Shown here piece after piece: positions 1-13,143 of a stretch of 64,000 nt of DNA (its first letter is position 1; each line of letters begins with the position of its first letter). The stretch lies in assembly GCA_018389105.1 (NCBI GenBank), contig JACATO010000304.1:2604001-2668000 (forward strand), in the 5' to 3' direction. Position numbers and translations under genes: made by a program. The DNA is from Nautilus pompilius. Lineage: Eukaryota; Mollusca; Cephalopoda; Nautilida; Nautilidae. The notes below the pieces were generated by a model that had not been told where the DNA came from, did no database searches, and was given only the letters and a program-made list of their open reading frames with translations.

Positions 1-3000
1 TTAAATTTCAATTCTTCACTCCAGATTATATATTTTCACTTAAAATTTTCATTACTTAAATGTGTGGGTACGATTAACAGGTGGCATTAATGGTTTGCTG
101 ACGCTAGTTTACCATATATTTATGCAAAATCTTTTCAAACAGTAGACATTATTGCGTAGAACACTTGATCAAGATCGCGATTTGGACAGTAGATGCTTTA
201 CGATTTACTTAGCAACGAAGCGGCATTGTCGACATCTTTATTGGTTAAATGACGGACACTTTATTCGAAAGTATTAATTGGTCTATTAATAGTATTTTAT
301 CCAATGAATATGCTATGGTATTGTATATTTCCCCTGTACTGCAATATTTACTCTCTCCTTTTTTGGACTTTCATTGAGAGAGATATTGTTCTACAAACAC
401 TCGGTTTGTCCCTTTACTCATTCTGAATAAAAATCAGATTTCACTAATTTCATTCATAGTTTTCACACTCCTCAGTGAGAACGCCATCAAGACAGTTCTC
501 ATGCTGCTACAGACACAGGAATAGCACAAGAATGCTGCTCTGTTTCTGCTTGAAGATAACAAATACAAACTTGGAATATATGTTAATTCATTCGTTTAAA
601 TGCGCGCATTATATAATAAAACTAAATTTAAAAAAATTGTATTTTTTATTGAAAATACATTCTAAATAAATAAAATGCGGATACAAAATTAAAATATAGT
701 ATCAAACAATTAGCCATGATAACGAACAGTTTACCTAGATAAGTCGCACGAGTTTATTGAGCCATTATTAAAGAGTTATGTTCTACTTAAACTTTTTTTC
801 CAAACTGTTGGTCACATTTAATATATTTTTATTACGAACCTTAGTTTTTTTTACAGGATTAGTTAAATGTAAAGTTACTTTATTTCGCACCTCCACAGCG
901 CCTGGCAATCAATTTTTATTACAAAATGTATCGTTATTATATTGTGGCTGTTCAGTTTAACTGAACCATAATTATATATTCGGTAGTTGACAAAAATGGT
1001 TTATGATGTTTATGGTGGATAAGATTTTGCTACATTTGTACAGAATTTAAATGGTTACACATCAGGTGGAGGTTTTGCTCGCGAGTTATCAGAAGACATC
1101 CTGGCGCTTTACAAGAACAAGTATTGCGCGCGCACTTTCATATTATTCTCTCAGTTACATTAAAACTGAGACAATAATACAAATTAATTAATAGAAAAAT
1201 AAATTCAAAGATGAGGTAGATTTATACGGCATTAATCGAAAGGAAAATCTTTAGATGATTTCAGTAAATGATGAATAACAAATACGGTTTAATTACGGAT
1301 AATAACGGGCAAAAATAATACAGTTGTCTTAAATTTCGAGTTTACTGAAAGTATTTAAATATCAGCAAAATTTAAACGATATCAGTGAAATATTCTGTTT
1401 TTTTGTGTTTTTTTCCCCCGTTATCTAAACGTTAAATTCTTTCAAATGTCCTATTGGTCTACACTGAGAAAACCCACGTCTTAATTGTGTAAGTAGTGTA
1501 AAATCTCTTTATAAGTAAATGCCGAAAAATTAAATGCAAAAAAAATGGAGTTAACTAATCTCCGCTGACCCGATAAGTGCGAGGTCTCTCCAGTGTCTGT
1601 CGGGTCCAGATGTCAATAACAGCCCTGATACTCTTTTCACACCGCAAAGTAGCATCTCCATCGGTTTTTTTCAAATATAATTAATCGACATCCTTTTATT
1701 ATTAACTCTTACGTATTTTTCTACTGCCAAAATTCGTCATATCTTTAATCTTGCTCCGACGAAAATATGTTTATAACCAACAAAATACCTGTCGCGTCTG
1801 AAGAGTCTTTTCTTGTTGCTGATTGGTGTTATCCTGACGTCTCACGTATATTTTCTGACAAATTAATTCTATTGGATCTCACAGTGATGGTTTGACTGAT
1901 AGATATAAAATCTTTTAACTGTAGTAAAATTTCATGTTTACATTGATAGATATTTTTCAGACAAAGGTGATAATCCGTTTTTTATTCGCTACTTTAAAAG
2001 ATATTTATTTATGAAAAGAATTTAGTGCTTTCATATATTAAAACATGGAAATAAACCGTATTGTGCGGTCTTATATAATACTCGCAATCTAGATATCGTT
2101 TTCTGGAATGATTAAATGAAATTATGGAAGAAGAATGGTTACGTAATTCGTCAGTCAGGCTGTGATGAAGATCAATGAACAGCGCACATCTGAGGACTAG
2201 GCGGAAATCATATGTGATTTACCTGTATGCCTACACTGCGAACAGGAGAAAATATGCAAGACAATGACCCTGGCAGGTTCGGCGAGGAGAGAAGGAACGC
2301 GACACCTGCTTTTATCGACTTTCTTCTTACATAGATAAAACAAAAACAAAATTACACAATTTCTCTGCATCGATAATTATCACCGAGGTGTTAAATACAG
2401 CCAGCAAGACAGGCGAACAACGATTTTTACCGGTATCTTTACTCTAAGGCTACATTACATAAAATGGCAGAGATTTAGAGTAAATTTCTTAAACGATCTT
2501 TTTACTTTTAAAATGATAGTCTCCCAGTAGAGTTGGCCAGCCTGCAGGTTTATTGTTCTTACGGCGAGAACAATCTGCAATTATTCCACGTCATTGCATT
2601 GGTTAGCAAAGACATAATTTGGGTAGAATTTACATGAATTATAACTTAGTTTTTACCTGGCTTTTATAGTGACTGAATAGAATGAGTGGGTTTGACATCT
2701 TTCCAGACCAGTTGTTACAGGAGGTGTCTTGTGAGCTGCATCTTCTAGTGTTTGTTTATTTGCATAGTCTCCGGTTTAGACTGATATGTACAGTGATATC
2801 GCAACGGAGGTTCATGTGCGTATTAATGCTGTTGCATCCTGATATTTAGCTTCGAGACCAGCACAAGTCAGTCAGTTGTACTAAGCAAAGGAAAACTATC
2901 CAAAAATTCTGGAGTAAAGTAACAACCTGATAGCGAAAGGTGAGTTCGTTAGTTACCTGATCTACCACTTCAACTAGTAAAGTGACGGAAAAGACAGAAC

Positions 3001-4513
3001 AAACCGTTTACCTTTTGTAAATACGCATCCGTCCTTATTATCAATATCAAAAGGCAAAGTTACTTATGCTCTCCAATGCTTATATTTTGCATAACGTTTT
3101 AACTTTGATTACTTAGTTAGAAACCAGAAATACTTCCGACTTAAAGCTCACATCGACAGAATTCTTAACAATAGCTTTCTTTAAGCACCATCGAATAAAA
3201 GAGGTGTGAGAGACAACACGCCCCAAAGATGCCCCGTCTTGATGCTGCGTGGACGTACTATTTGGAATTATGCTGGGTTCTGACGCCACTACTATTTCTG
3301 CTACCACTTAAATGATATTAAAAAGAACACGGTAATTTTAAAAATTCTGCGCTGAGAATATTTAGCTATTTCCCATCTGCAGTTTATCAATTGTAATTAG
3401 TAAATTGATCACTAAAGTGGAAGCAGAAATAGCAGATATAATTTCTCCTTTTATTTCTCTTTCTTGATAAATCGTGATGCCCTTTTAGAGTATATCTTAT
3501 TTATTTATTTTCCAAAACTAGATTATTCATCTTTTGTTCTTTAAAGTTTCTTAAAATTTTTCTTATTGTAGATTTTACTCAGTAAAATTTGCGTTAATAG
3601 CAATTGTTTATGGAGTAGGTGGTGATTTACTGTCAGGTAATAGAATTCTGACTGGAATTAATTTCTTTTATGTAGAACACTGGACGAAATTTGGCTTTAT
3701 TTCAACTTTAATAACTGGCATAATAAACTGAAATACCATTTTTACATGGCATTTAATATCTTTAATATTTTCCGTTGCAGCTTATCGTTATCGTAGAGAC
3801 ACCAGCCGGACGGGGAAGAATTGGTACGTGACACCGAAACCTATGGCCAGAGTAAAAGTGCTCGGTGGGCTCCAACTTCGGCCATCATAACAAACCTACT
3901 AATACTCCCCACTAAAGTTCTTCCATCTTAGATGTGAGAGGAAGCCCACGGTCATTGGGAAGAAAAATTGTAAAATAAACCAAGTTCAAGACGTTCGCCA
4001 AACCAAGTCATGGGCTTGTCTCGACTTTAATAGACTAACCACTGGACTACCGTGGCGCCCAGGTTTCACATTAGATGATTTTAATCTTTAAAAAACAAGA
4101 TTATTATACAAAATTATGACGAAGTTACTATGAGTTCTGCGCTGGGCTCCGTTTTAGTAAATATCTTTGTGTTCTATTGGAGATAATTTCTGTAATTATA
4201 TCAATTATCTACTTACATTTTATTGAAATTTCGTCTTGACAATACATTTAAAATGATTCCTTTTGTTGCCACTGTTAATTGCTTTTACAGTTTCCTGTGG
4301 AGTTTGAAAATGTTCTTGATATATCTGTGTGCATAAACAGGCCTCACTATGAAATGGAATACTTTTGTCCCATCTTCATATAAATCTAACCGCTGTTTAC
4401 TTTCATCATACTTTATAGACCATACAGATTTTGTTCTTTTATTAATCTGGATAAAGAAGATTCCTTAAATGGCTTTCAAAATCACATTATTGGCAAAAAT
4501 TCACGAAGTAAAG

Positions 4514-4516
<3 letters not shown>
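1..4516. other. Non-coding AT-rich DNA
   Basis: No frame with recognisable domains and no tRNA or rRNA was seen. The longest open frames are about 60 codons with biased AT-rich composition. The possible SINE at 3781-4066 is the only structured block. TTTGACATCTTTCCAGAC at 2691-2708 recurs at 28745-28762. Confidence 0.7.
3781..4066 (-). repeat. Possible tRNA-derived SINE
   Basis: Read on the minus strand, the block starts CCTGGGCGCCACGGTAGTCC and continues AGTGGTTAG. GGTAGTCCAGTGGTTAG (4051-4035) closely resembles the pol III box A of tRNA-derived SINEs. A clear box B was not found at the expected distance. The region is distinctly GC-richer than its AT-rich flanks, which fits an inserted repeat. 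No poly(A) or target duplication was identified. Confidence 0.35.

Positions 4517-4586
<70 letters not shown>
4517..4586. repeat. (TC)35 microsatellite
   Basis: An uninterrupted TC dinucleotide tract of 70 bp, polypurine on the other strand. Its length and purity make it a likely hypervariable locus, capable of triplex (H-DNA) formation. Confidence 0.98.
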
Positions 4587-4590
<4 letters not shown>

Positions 4591-7500
4591 AACTATATTT
4601 ATCTAAACTAATTAAAAAAGCACTGACCTTAAATTAGTTACTTATTTAACTGTTCTCATTTAAGAGTATAAATTTTATCATTAAAAAAGTTTTAATTAAG
4701 CTTTTGGATTTTTTAAATTTTAAGTTTTTCCTTTCAATTTGCAACAGAATTGGTTGGTTTTCTTCAGGTTAACTACCACATCCCTGTCCTGACAAATTGT
4801 ATGTTGTTTTGTAAGGCCGTATATGTGAGCAAGACTACTTACTGTGCTGGAGACAGGCTCTCAGCCCCCGTTAATCATCTCAATTTAAAATCATATGTAA
4901 AATGCATTTTAGATGATATCACGGTAGTAGCTACATCTTGTTGCGAATACATAACTTCAGATTCGAGAACCAATGTTTATCAGATATCTGAAACCCATTT
5001 TGAAGAGATACAGAACATCTGTACTCTTGCTCTTCTTTTCAAATCTGTATATACACATTTCTTTCTTTTTCGCCTCCAGTATGAAGAGTTTCCCCCATCT
5101 CTAAAAATTCGTCTACTTATTTCAAACTATTTTTCTGCGAAACTGCAAATGTATATCGCTTGTGGTGTTTAAATCTTGAGTAAAGCCAGAAACACGGACG
5201 GCGATCCCTGGCGGATGGAAGAAATTGAAGGGAAGGCACACTTGTAAACAAGTATGGTTTCTAAAGCTTGGCAAAGATAAATAAGAAATCATGCGAGTTA
5301 GCATAAACAATTTTTCTATAATTTATTATTAAAGTTTTAAAACCAGTCGAGTTTACATGGTTTCAGTGCCTATGATTAGCCGCCGACGCGGTAGATACTA
5401 TTATGGCTTACGGTGGAGATCGGCTCAGTCGAAAGACTCTACACCGAATATTTATTTTTAGATCTGGGAGAAAAGCGAAGAGGCGAATGCGGCCAGCTGA
5501 TGAGAACGAGAGAGAAGAGCTGGTGGAAAGGTGTGCCAAACCGAGCCGGTCCTGACCTAAATTCGATCTCGCCAACATCAGCAGTCCAGTAAACTAGTCG
5601 GATTACTGTATGTACGAAGATGGCGTGATGTGCACGGCACAAGTGAAGTGCGAAAATCTACTCTGCTACGTAGTCAAGTACCGCGGTTGTACCCCAGGTA
5701 ATGTGTTAATTCAGAACCCTTGGAATAAATAGATCATGCGCGACCGATGTTCCCATTATGGTTAGCCTATCCTGAGAAGTATTAAAATATAACGATGACA
5801 AAATTCTAAAGTTATCTATTGATTTATGACGATTACAATACATCTAAACAACATCTGCGTTAACTTGAGGTATCTAATCATCGACACTTCGTCAACTACG
5901 GTGACCGGCTATTTAAAATTACATCGCTTTATCGCCATTCCCGATTTAATCACCAGGGTTACCGAAGCGGCTGGGAGACTGGCAAGACGCGGAGAAACCT
6001 TTACCGACAAAAGAAACAGATCAGCTGTTGGTCGCCAGGGACATCTTTTGCGAACACGCACATCCCTCACTTGTTATTAATGGAGTTTTGCTGGAAGCGT
6101 AGTGACACTGAATGTTTCCGGTATTAACTTAGAAAGGCATCACTTGGATACACTTTCAAATATCCAGAGCTACTTTGTTACAGTATAGCTTATCTACCGC
6201 CTGACCAAGGAATGATATGGCTGGAAAATGTGTCCCTATGAAAATGGAAATGCTCAGCGCTCCCGAAGGCTTAACCGTGACTGAAAAAACGAAGAATTTT
6301 ACGAATTCCAGCTGAACCACGAAGCTACGGTAATACGGATTATGCTCGCCATATTACGGTTAAACAGATGGACAACAACAAAACAGGATACAATGCAAAA
6401 TCTGACAAAAATGTAACCCTCAAAAGTTGACATCAAGATTCAGAAAACCATGTTTAGGTGGCACTAAATATTAAAAAAAAAAAAAACCTGTAGTATGTAA
6501 AGATGTTTTTTTTTTTCTTTTTAGCCGTTAACGATGTTCTTCTTGCCCTTGGATGTGCGTAATGGCCCTCGACCTCGGGTTAGGGGCCATGGCTATTTTT
6601 TTCCGTAGCTACGGTACCGCACGAGGCTTCGACCCACTCTGAAGTCTTACGTTCCAGTTCCCAGGCCCGCCCGGAAGAAGCCTCACACACACGGCACCCT
6701 AAGACACGCACCAGCACAAAAATAGTTTTCGCCCGGTGTAATCGCTAATAAACTGGTAGAGAAAACGGGAGGGGAAAATTATTCCTTGCTTGTGAAAAGA
6801 AATTGTTTATTTCTTAGTGTCAAACATCCACTTGCGGCCATAATTGTGCATTCATCAATGGTAGAGATGCGAGTGTGATTGAAATTCTAACCCTGACTTG
6901 TAACAAGTTTTGTTTTGCTAAAACGGTAACATGCTAATAAACATGTAACAGTATGCACTATTAATGTACTTGTATGGAATTTGGGATACTTAATTACTGA
7001 GGCACCACAGCGTACATGTTTTACACTACAATTATTTGGTGTAATGAGGAAACCTTGATTACGAATGAGATTTATCACGGTCTTGATGATGAAGTATGGG
7101 ATTCTTATGGGGCACAATAGAAGGGTACCTATGTATTTAGAAAATAAAGTTTTATTGTATACGTAAAGTAGAGTAAGCCAACAAGCATCCGAGTCATCAG
7201 TCTAAGCCAAAATTTCATGAGCTACGCAACGTACACAGAAGAAATTATAACTGTATCTAAAAACTATGCTGAGATATATATTAGAGACAAGTTTTTCCGG
7301 TTAGGAGCAGTAACTACAGTTCATAATTGTAAATGTCCAAAAGTGAGAAGAGAGGAACTTTCAATGAATTAGATAAATTATCGAAAACTGTAGAAAATAG
7401 TGGCAGAATTAATCAATGTATTAATGGCCGTCTCCTTTTTATAAACTACATTATATAACGCTGTCTACATTTTTGATAAAAATGAATTTCTGATATGACT

Positions 7501-10500
7501 TCTTTATTTGGCTCTGATTATTATTTTATTATCATTAATTGCATCATATTTTTGCTTTATTCTAGGTTTAATAATCAAAAAAATTTTTTTTTGATTTTAT
7601 ACAATAAGATTTTTCTTTTTTTCTCGTTTATAAACTTGTTTTTATCGATATTCTTTACTGCTTGGTTGTATTGTCGAGTATTCTTTCCAGAGTTGCCGTT
7701 CCTGTATGTTTTTCTTAAGTCTATTGATTTTTCCAGGTGTTCATTAAATCTGCTTCGCTTTCTTCCTCTCTGTTCTGATGCTGAATCTCTATCAAACGAC
7801 TGCTCATTACTTTTAAAAATTATTATTTAGGATTTTGTTCATTTGTTTTCTGGCAGTTAAACATTTTACCGGTATTTGTGTGATGCACTTATTACGCCGC
7901 ATCTCGAGTAGTTTTTGTGAGCAGACCAAACGAAGTCGGCGATTAACCATTCCATAAGCATTTACAGTAGTTTGTGAAAGCTTCTTGAAGATTACCTTTC
8001 CTTTATGCAGAACTGTTAGAGTATCAAACACTAGACCAACTGTCATCTTCTGTAAATAACCAATACTCGGTATTTGCATCACCTTAAATGTGTATGCAAT
8101 TTGAAAAGTTCAAGATCTCAAGAATTCGGAGTAAAAGGAACAGTCACCAAGTTTTAATAGATGCTAAATATTTGGTAATGAGTAGAATTAATTACCAGGA
8201 AGTTTACTTAGTAGAAAAATAGCGCTTTTAGTTTTCTTTTATTTTTAATAAATTTACAAATATAAAGAATTCAGCTTTAAAAAGTTGCGGTGAAAAGAAT
8301 GGTCTGGACACAGCAGTAGTAGAATACAGGAAACTAAGGATACCTAGTTGGCACAAACGTCTTTCCTTTTTTTTTGTTGGTCGGTAATTTTCCGTAGGCT
8401 AAGAGGCCTCAGTCTGCGTTGTAGCCGTGTCTTCTCATAATTTCCGCAAAGAGAGAATGAATTGGCTTTGAGATGAGCCCTAAACACTGCACACATTTTA
8501 GTTGTTTAAAATGTGCTTTTCTCTTTTTTGGAGACTTTATTAATCTATACTTTGTAAAAAAGAATTTACTAAGGAGGTTAAAATAAAATCCCTCTTCTAG
8601 CTGGGTTAGGTTTGAAGACATCTCGTATATGGGAAATATTTTTATCTGATGCTTATTTTTACAGTAAATCTTAATGAGTATTTTTTTCAAATTATTAAAA
8701 AATTAGCCTAACCCGAATATACCAGTCTACTTCCTGGCGATATAGTTATGTACGTACGGGTGAAATAAATATTGCTGAATATAGTTACATGCGTATAAAT
8801 GTATGGCCTCTAAGAGATAGGTCTTGTGGTTAAAAGAAATATTACTTACATTACTAACCACTTTTGGAATACGGTTAATAACTACCGTATTTTTCGGACT
8901 ATAGGTCGGTGTTTCCTTTTCCTGAAAATTTCAGCCTCGACCTTTAGACTAAGGCTGAAATCTGAAATTTTGTGGAAGAAATCGGGGAGAATTGGCAATC
9001 TGACGAGAACTTTCATGATACATTTTCTGTAGAGCTTTCAATGATTGAAAATAACTATTTTTTGTGTTAAAAGATGTTTTATATTATTTAAAAAAAAAAC
9101 TGGACTCAGAAAAACAATTCAGCTGTAAATTTTTTGTAGTTTTTCACGAACCATGTTACATGTCTAGTGCTTGCCATCGACTTATTTCTCTCAGTACTTT
9201 GTCATTTTTATATGTACTATAGTGAAAACATGCAGTATAAAGAAATTTTAAAAAGTTAAAAGTTGAATAGATTTGATTTTTATTTCTTTAATTAGGTACG
9301 ATCTTGGAACAAAAAAATCTACAAAGAAATAAATCGAATTTTTAAACAATTACTAATATACAGTAAATGAAACCCAGATAAAAGTACAAACAAATACTCA
9401 GTTTTACTAATACTGAACCTCAAAATTTTCATTCATGCGCACAAAAATATTTACAAAATGTCAAACGGAAGAACGTTTTACCAGCCGAGTAGATTGTTCA
9501 GTCCTCAGGTACATTTAACTTCGTCTGAGATTTATTACACTAACTTTATTTAGTAGTCATACAAGAGTGGTTAAATGCTATCTAAAGCTGTCGGGCCTTA
9601 CGTGACAGACGAGGTAAAATCCATTTATCAGTCGACAAGAAAATTGATCAGCTGATCAGGGATAACTTACCTGTTGGTTATGATGGTCATGTGAGACTTC
9701 AAAAGAATAATTAACGGATTAAATACAGAGCAACACTCGACTTGTTTAATGTTTTACAACAAAGCTCTACAATCTACATCTGATTTGACAGCAATCAAGC
9801 ACCTTTCACACCTTCGATATAGGTTTTACATGATGACAAAAGATCAAGGAAACACTGTTGTTAAGACAAATAAACAACACAAAAAATATTTATTTATTCA
9901 TTTTTAAAATTTTATTAAACAATAGCTAGGTCATAACTTGGTTGTTTTTGAACTCATGCTTGGATGATTGCAGGTGGATTAGAATCCGGTAAGAAACAAC
10001 ACGGTTTAGGTGTTTTTCCCTGTTGCCCGAATAAATGAGAAGAATAGATATTTAAAGTAGCATCAAACAATGGGTCTTTTCAGAGCGCAACCTCTCTCTC
10101 TTTGTCGAGTAAGTACAAAGTTCATTTTAATTCACCCTTACCTGTGCCGTACTGCTATTTCCTCTTTAACATAAACGACCCATACCAACCTTTGCTAAAG
10201 TACACACACACATTTAAAGAGTTACAAATGCTGAATAAAAACATCTAGCCAAGTATGTTTACTGATTTCATGTCTATTGTAGGTAAATCACTATCTATAT
10301 ACCTGTTACATCTGAGGACGCATATTTTTAGTAGAATGCGATCTATCTATATTTATTTTACCACGGTTTTATACCTGCAATTATTCTGTAAAATAGGTGA
10401 TGTGTGTCCATAACAGACTTCTACTGAGTTATGTGTACCAGGAAATCTTCTGACAGTTGAATCCAATTAGTTCTAAGCTGAGATCGAGTCGAAATATTTA

Positions 10501-12890
10501 TCCAGCTATTTAAAAATTGTGAGATATCTGGCTGGGGTGTTTTCCTGTGAAGGATGGACTGCCTGAAAATACAAAGGGTCAAACCACGAACATTAATCAT
10601 TTATCCGATATCGATCACTGTAACGACCATCCATGAAATTTTACCCAAAGTTTTGGGTGAAATAATACATCAAGCATGAACACCAGATAATTTAAAAACG
10701 ATTTCCTGTAGTGAAGCTCGAACTTTTCATAGGCTGTAGATCTGAATTCTGTCCTCCGTCTGTTACTGCGGCTCGCAAACATCGATTTATCAGAAAAGAG
10801 AATCATAGACTCTGCAACAAACAGCCAGTGACCGAGGTTCGTGTACTGGTTTTGTCGAGTAGCTATATTCGATTTATCTGAAATGTTGGCTTGTTTAAAA
10901 CATTACCTTAGTATAATTGGTACGGAATAAAACATTAAAATTAAAGACAGCAAACACGAATCAATATTAATTACTTTTAAAGGTTAAACGAGTTCTTGTT
11001 TTAGATAAATCGATGTTTACAGTTTAGAACAAATATTTAAAATGAATAAATACATAATGATTACAAATAGCATGCGATTTTAGTTTCATCTGAAAATCTA
11101 AAGGTTAAAAAATTTTAATTTTACTAATCATTTACTATTTTCTTTTTGCTTTATTGAATTAATTAGATATCTTGATAGTTGTTGTTGACGAGGGGAAGGA
11201 ATTCGGCTGATATTCTGCACAGCTGCTGTCGGATTAAACATTAAAGCAGAGAAAGAGTCCAGAGAGAGAGAGAGAGAGTATCGAAGGTCTACCGGCCAAA
11301 TCCAAACTTAGGGAGAGAAACGTCTTCTGGTGTCGTCGCCAAAGAGGTGCACACAATTCTCACACAGAAATAGCGTCATACGTAACTCTGTCCAGGGAAC
11401 TCGCACCTGCTACATGTTTAAGAGTGAAGTGATGGCCCGAAAAATTAAAGAACGAATGTTTGTTCCGCTGGAATCTACAATAAGTGTCCACTGAATTTAT
11501 TATTATATTGGAAAAAAGACAACCAAAAAATAAATAAGTAATAATAATAATCTGGAAAAACATCAACAAAGGTTATCCAGGAACATGTTTCCACAAGCGA
11601 TTTTACATCTTCATTTAAAACTCCGAGTTTGCATACAGTCCCATTGCCATCGCGATGTCGTAACCATTACTTTCCTATTTAACCCCCCCTGTCAATTTAT
11701 AGAATCCTCGGTTATTTTTTTCTTTATTTGAGCGAGATTTTGGCTAGGTTATAATCGTTCTCTCTTCCAATTAAACCGAATATGTTCTCACAGTATTCTG
11801 TGAATAAATGCCAAGTATTATAATATTATGTGAAAATCATAACAAGTTATAATATTCTTTATTTTTTAGAAAATTTTCACATTTGCCTAGCATATTTCCG
11901 TTGATCTAAAATTTGGGGAAGACTGTGACGACTCTTCACACAACTGACAAACAGAGAAAAACTGCAGACCCGAAATATTCTACTTTACTTCCTCGCGCCA
12001 AGACAGGATTACACCGAATTGACTGCTCCGGTTTGGAGAAGATGTCAACTAAAGAACCGCTCAAGAAGGAAGTGACCACACCCATAGTTGCAGATATTTC
12101 GTAGGGCGCTGATAGTAGATCCTTCGGTCAGTTTACAAAGGATATATTATCTTGTTGAAGACTGAGTGTGGAAGAGTATCACAAGTGGTACGGATCTCTA
12201 CGGAAGATTTGGATAGCGTCTTAAGGACACACACAGAGAAAACTCTGTTCTAGAGGGTTCATCCTGGGTAATCCTACCTCTCCTGAGCGTATTAGATTAC
12301 GAAGGAGTTGGGTAGCCCGCTGCTCTCGCTAGGAAGAGGTACACTAACACTAAAAAAATAATACAGGTCGAAATAAAGCCTCAATTATAAACAACTGAGG
12401 CGGCCGGTCGTGGAACCGACCCAGCTCCACCACACACCTGCAACTTCACACACAAACCCCAACAATTGCACCACAACCCCCCAAAAAAGATCACTGCTAT
12501 TCAAAATCAAGCAACAGGGTATAACTGGTGCCCTATAAAGCTTACCCATCATCTTTAAGAAAACTGGTTTGGTTTAAAGTAAAGCAGTCAAATTTGTATC
12601 GATGATCAAACGAAAACATGTATAGAACAATATGTCCCTCACCGACTCGAACAACCAGCTGTAGTTTTCAACAGCTATCTAAAGTGGTTAAGGTAAATTA
12701 GCTGATGGAAACTCACGAGAGAGAAGTGCTGCTGAAATCCAACAATCAGCATCATGTGTAGGACCCACAGAATACTATAATCAATGGAAATCTTATTCTG
12801 CTACGTTCTATACCACCCTCAGTATAAAACATTAGCTACATTACTTCAGCACTTAGTGTGGATGTGTGCAGACTGATCAGCAGAAGATAA
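4587..12890. other. Non-coding DNA with a few GC-richer patches
   Basis: Frames up to 140 codons (4750-5172) lack recognisable domains and look like chance frames. GC-richer patches at about 5380-5700 and 6520-6740 could be old repeat copies; the latter follows a T-run and contains the palindrome CCGTAGCTACGG near 6603. The (AG)9 at 11261 is the only clear repeat. Confidence 0.6.
11261..11278. repeat. (AG)9 microsatellite
   Basis: A pure AG run of nine units. Confidence 0.9.
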
Positions 12891-13143
12891 TTTTAGGGCA
12901 GATGTTACGGGAGTTTATGTAATAATTTCGGATGGAAAGAAAGATAAGGTAGAGATGCCAGCCCGAGTTATCTGTAACAGCTACCAAGCAGACACATTTG
13001 CATTGTTAAACATCTTAGAATATCTATTCTCACTTGATATAAATTGGCATCTGAACATCCTATCTGACAGTGAATCGACCATAGAAGAAACTGGTCTGAA
13101 GTTACAAAAGCAACGAACAGATAATGCGCCCACAACTTTTTAA
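12891..13143 (+). pseudogene. Possible RNase H-domain remnant of a non-LTR retrotransposon
   Basis: The frame from about 12891 reads RADVTGVYVIISDGKKDKV, then NSYQADTFALLNILEYL, then LNILSDSEST, ending at TAA 13141-13143. The order (glycine/valine strand, SYQAE-like helix, ILSDS strand) resembles the RNase H domains of LINE-type elements, where Glu of QAE and Asp of SDS are catalytic. Here QAD replaces QAE. No reverse transcriptase was found upstream. The match is short and could be chance. Confidence 0.3.

Noticed and set aside
4750-5172. 140-codon plus-strand frame, one of the longest
   Set aside because: It lacks an ATG at its first codon (TTG), shows no motif and has background base composition.
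6602-6613. 12-bp palindrome CCGTAGCTACGG
   Set aside because: Isolated short palindromes are expected by chance in 64 kb and no partner sites were seen.
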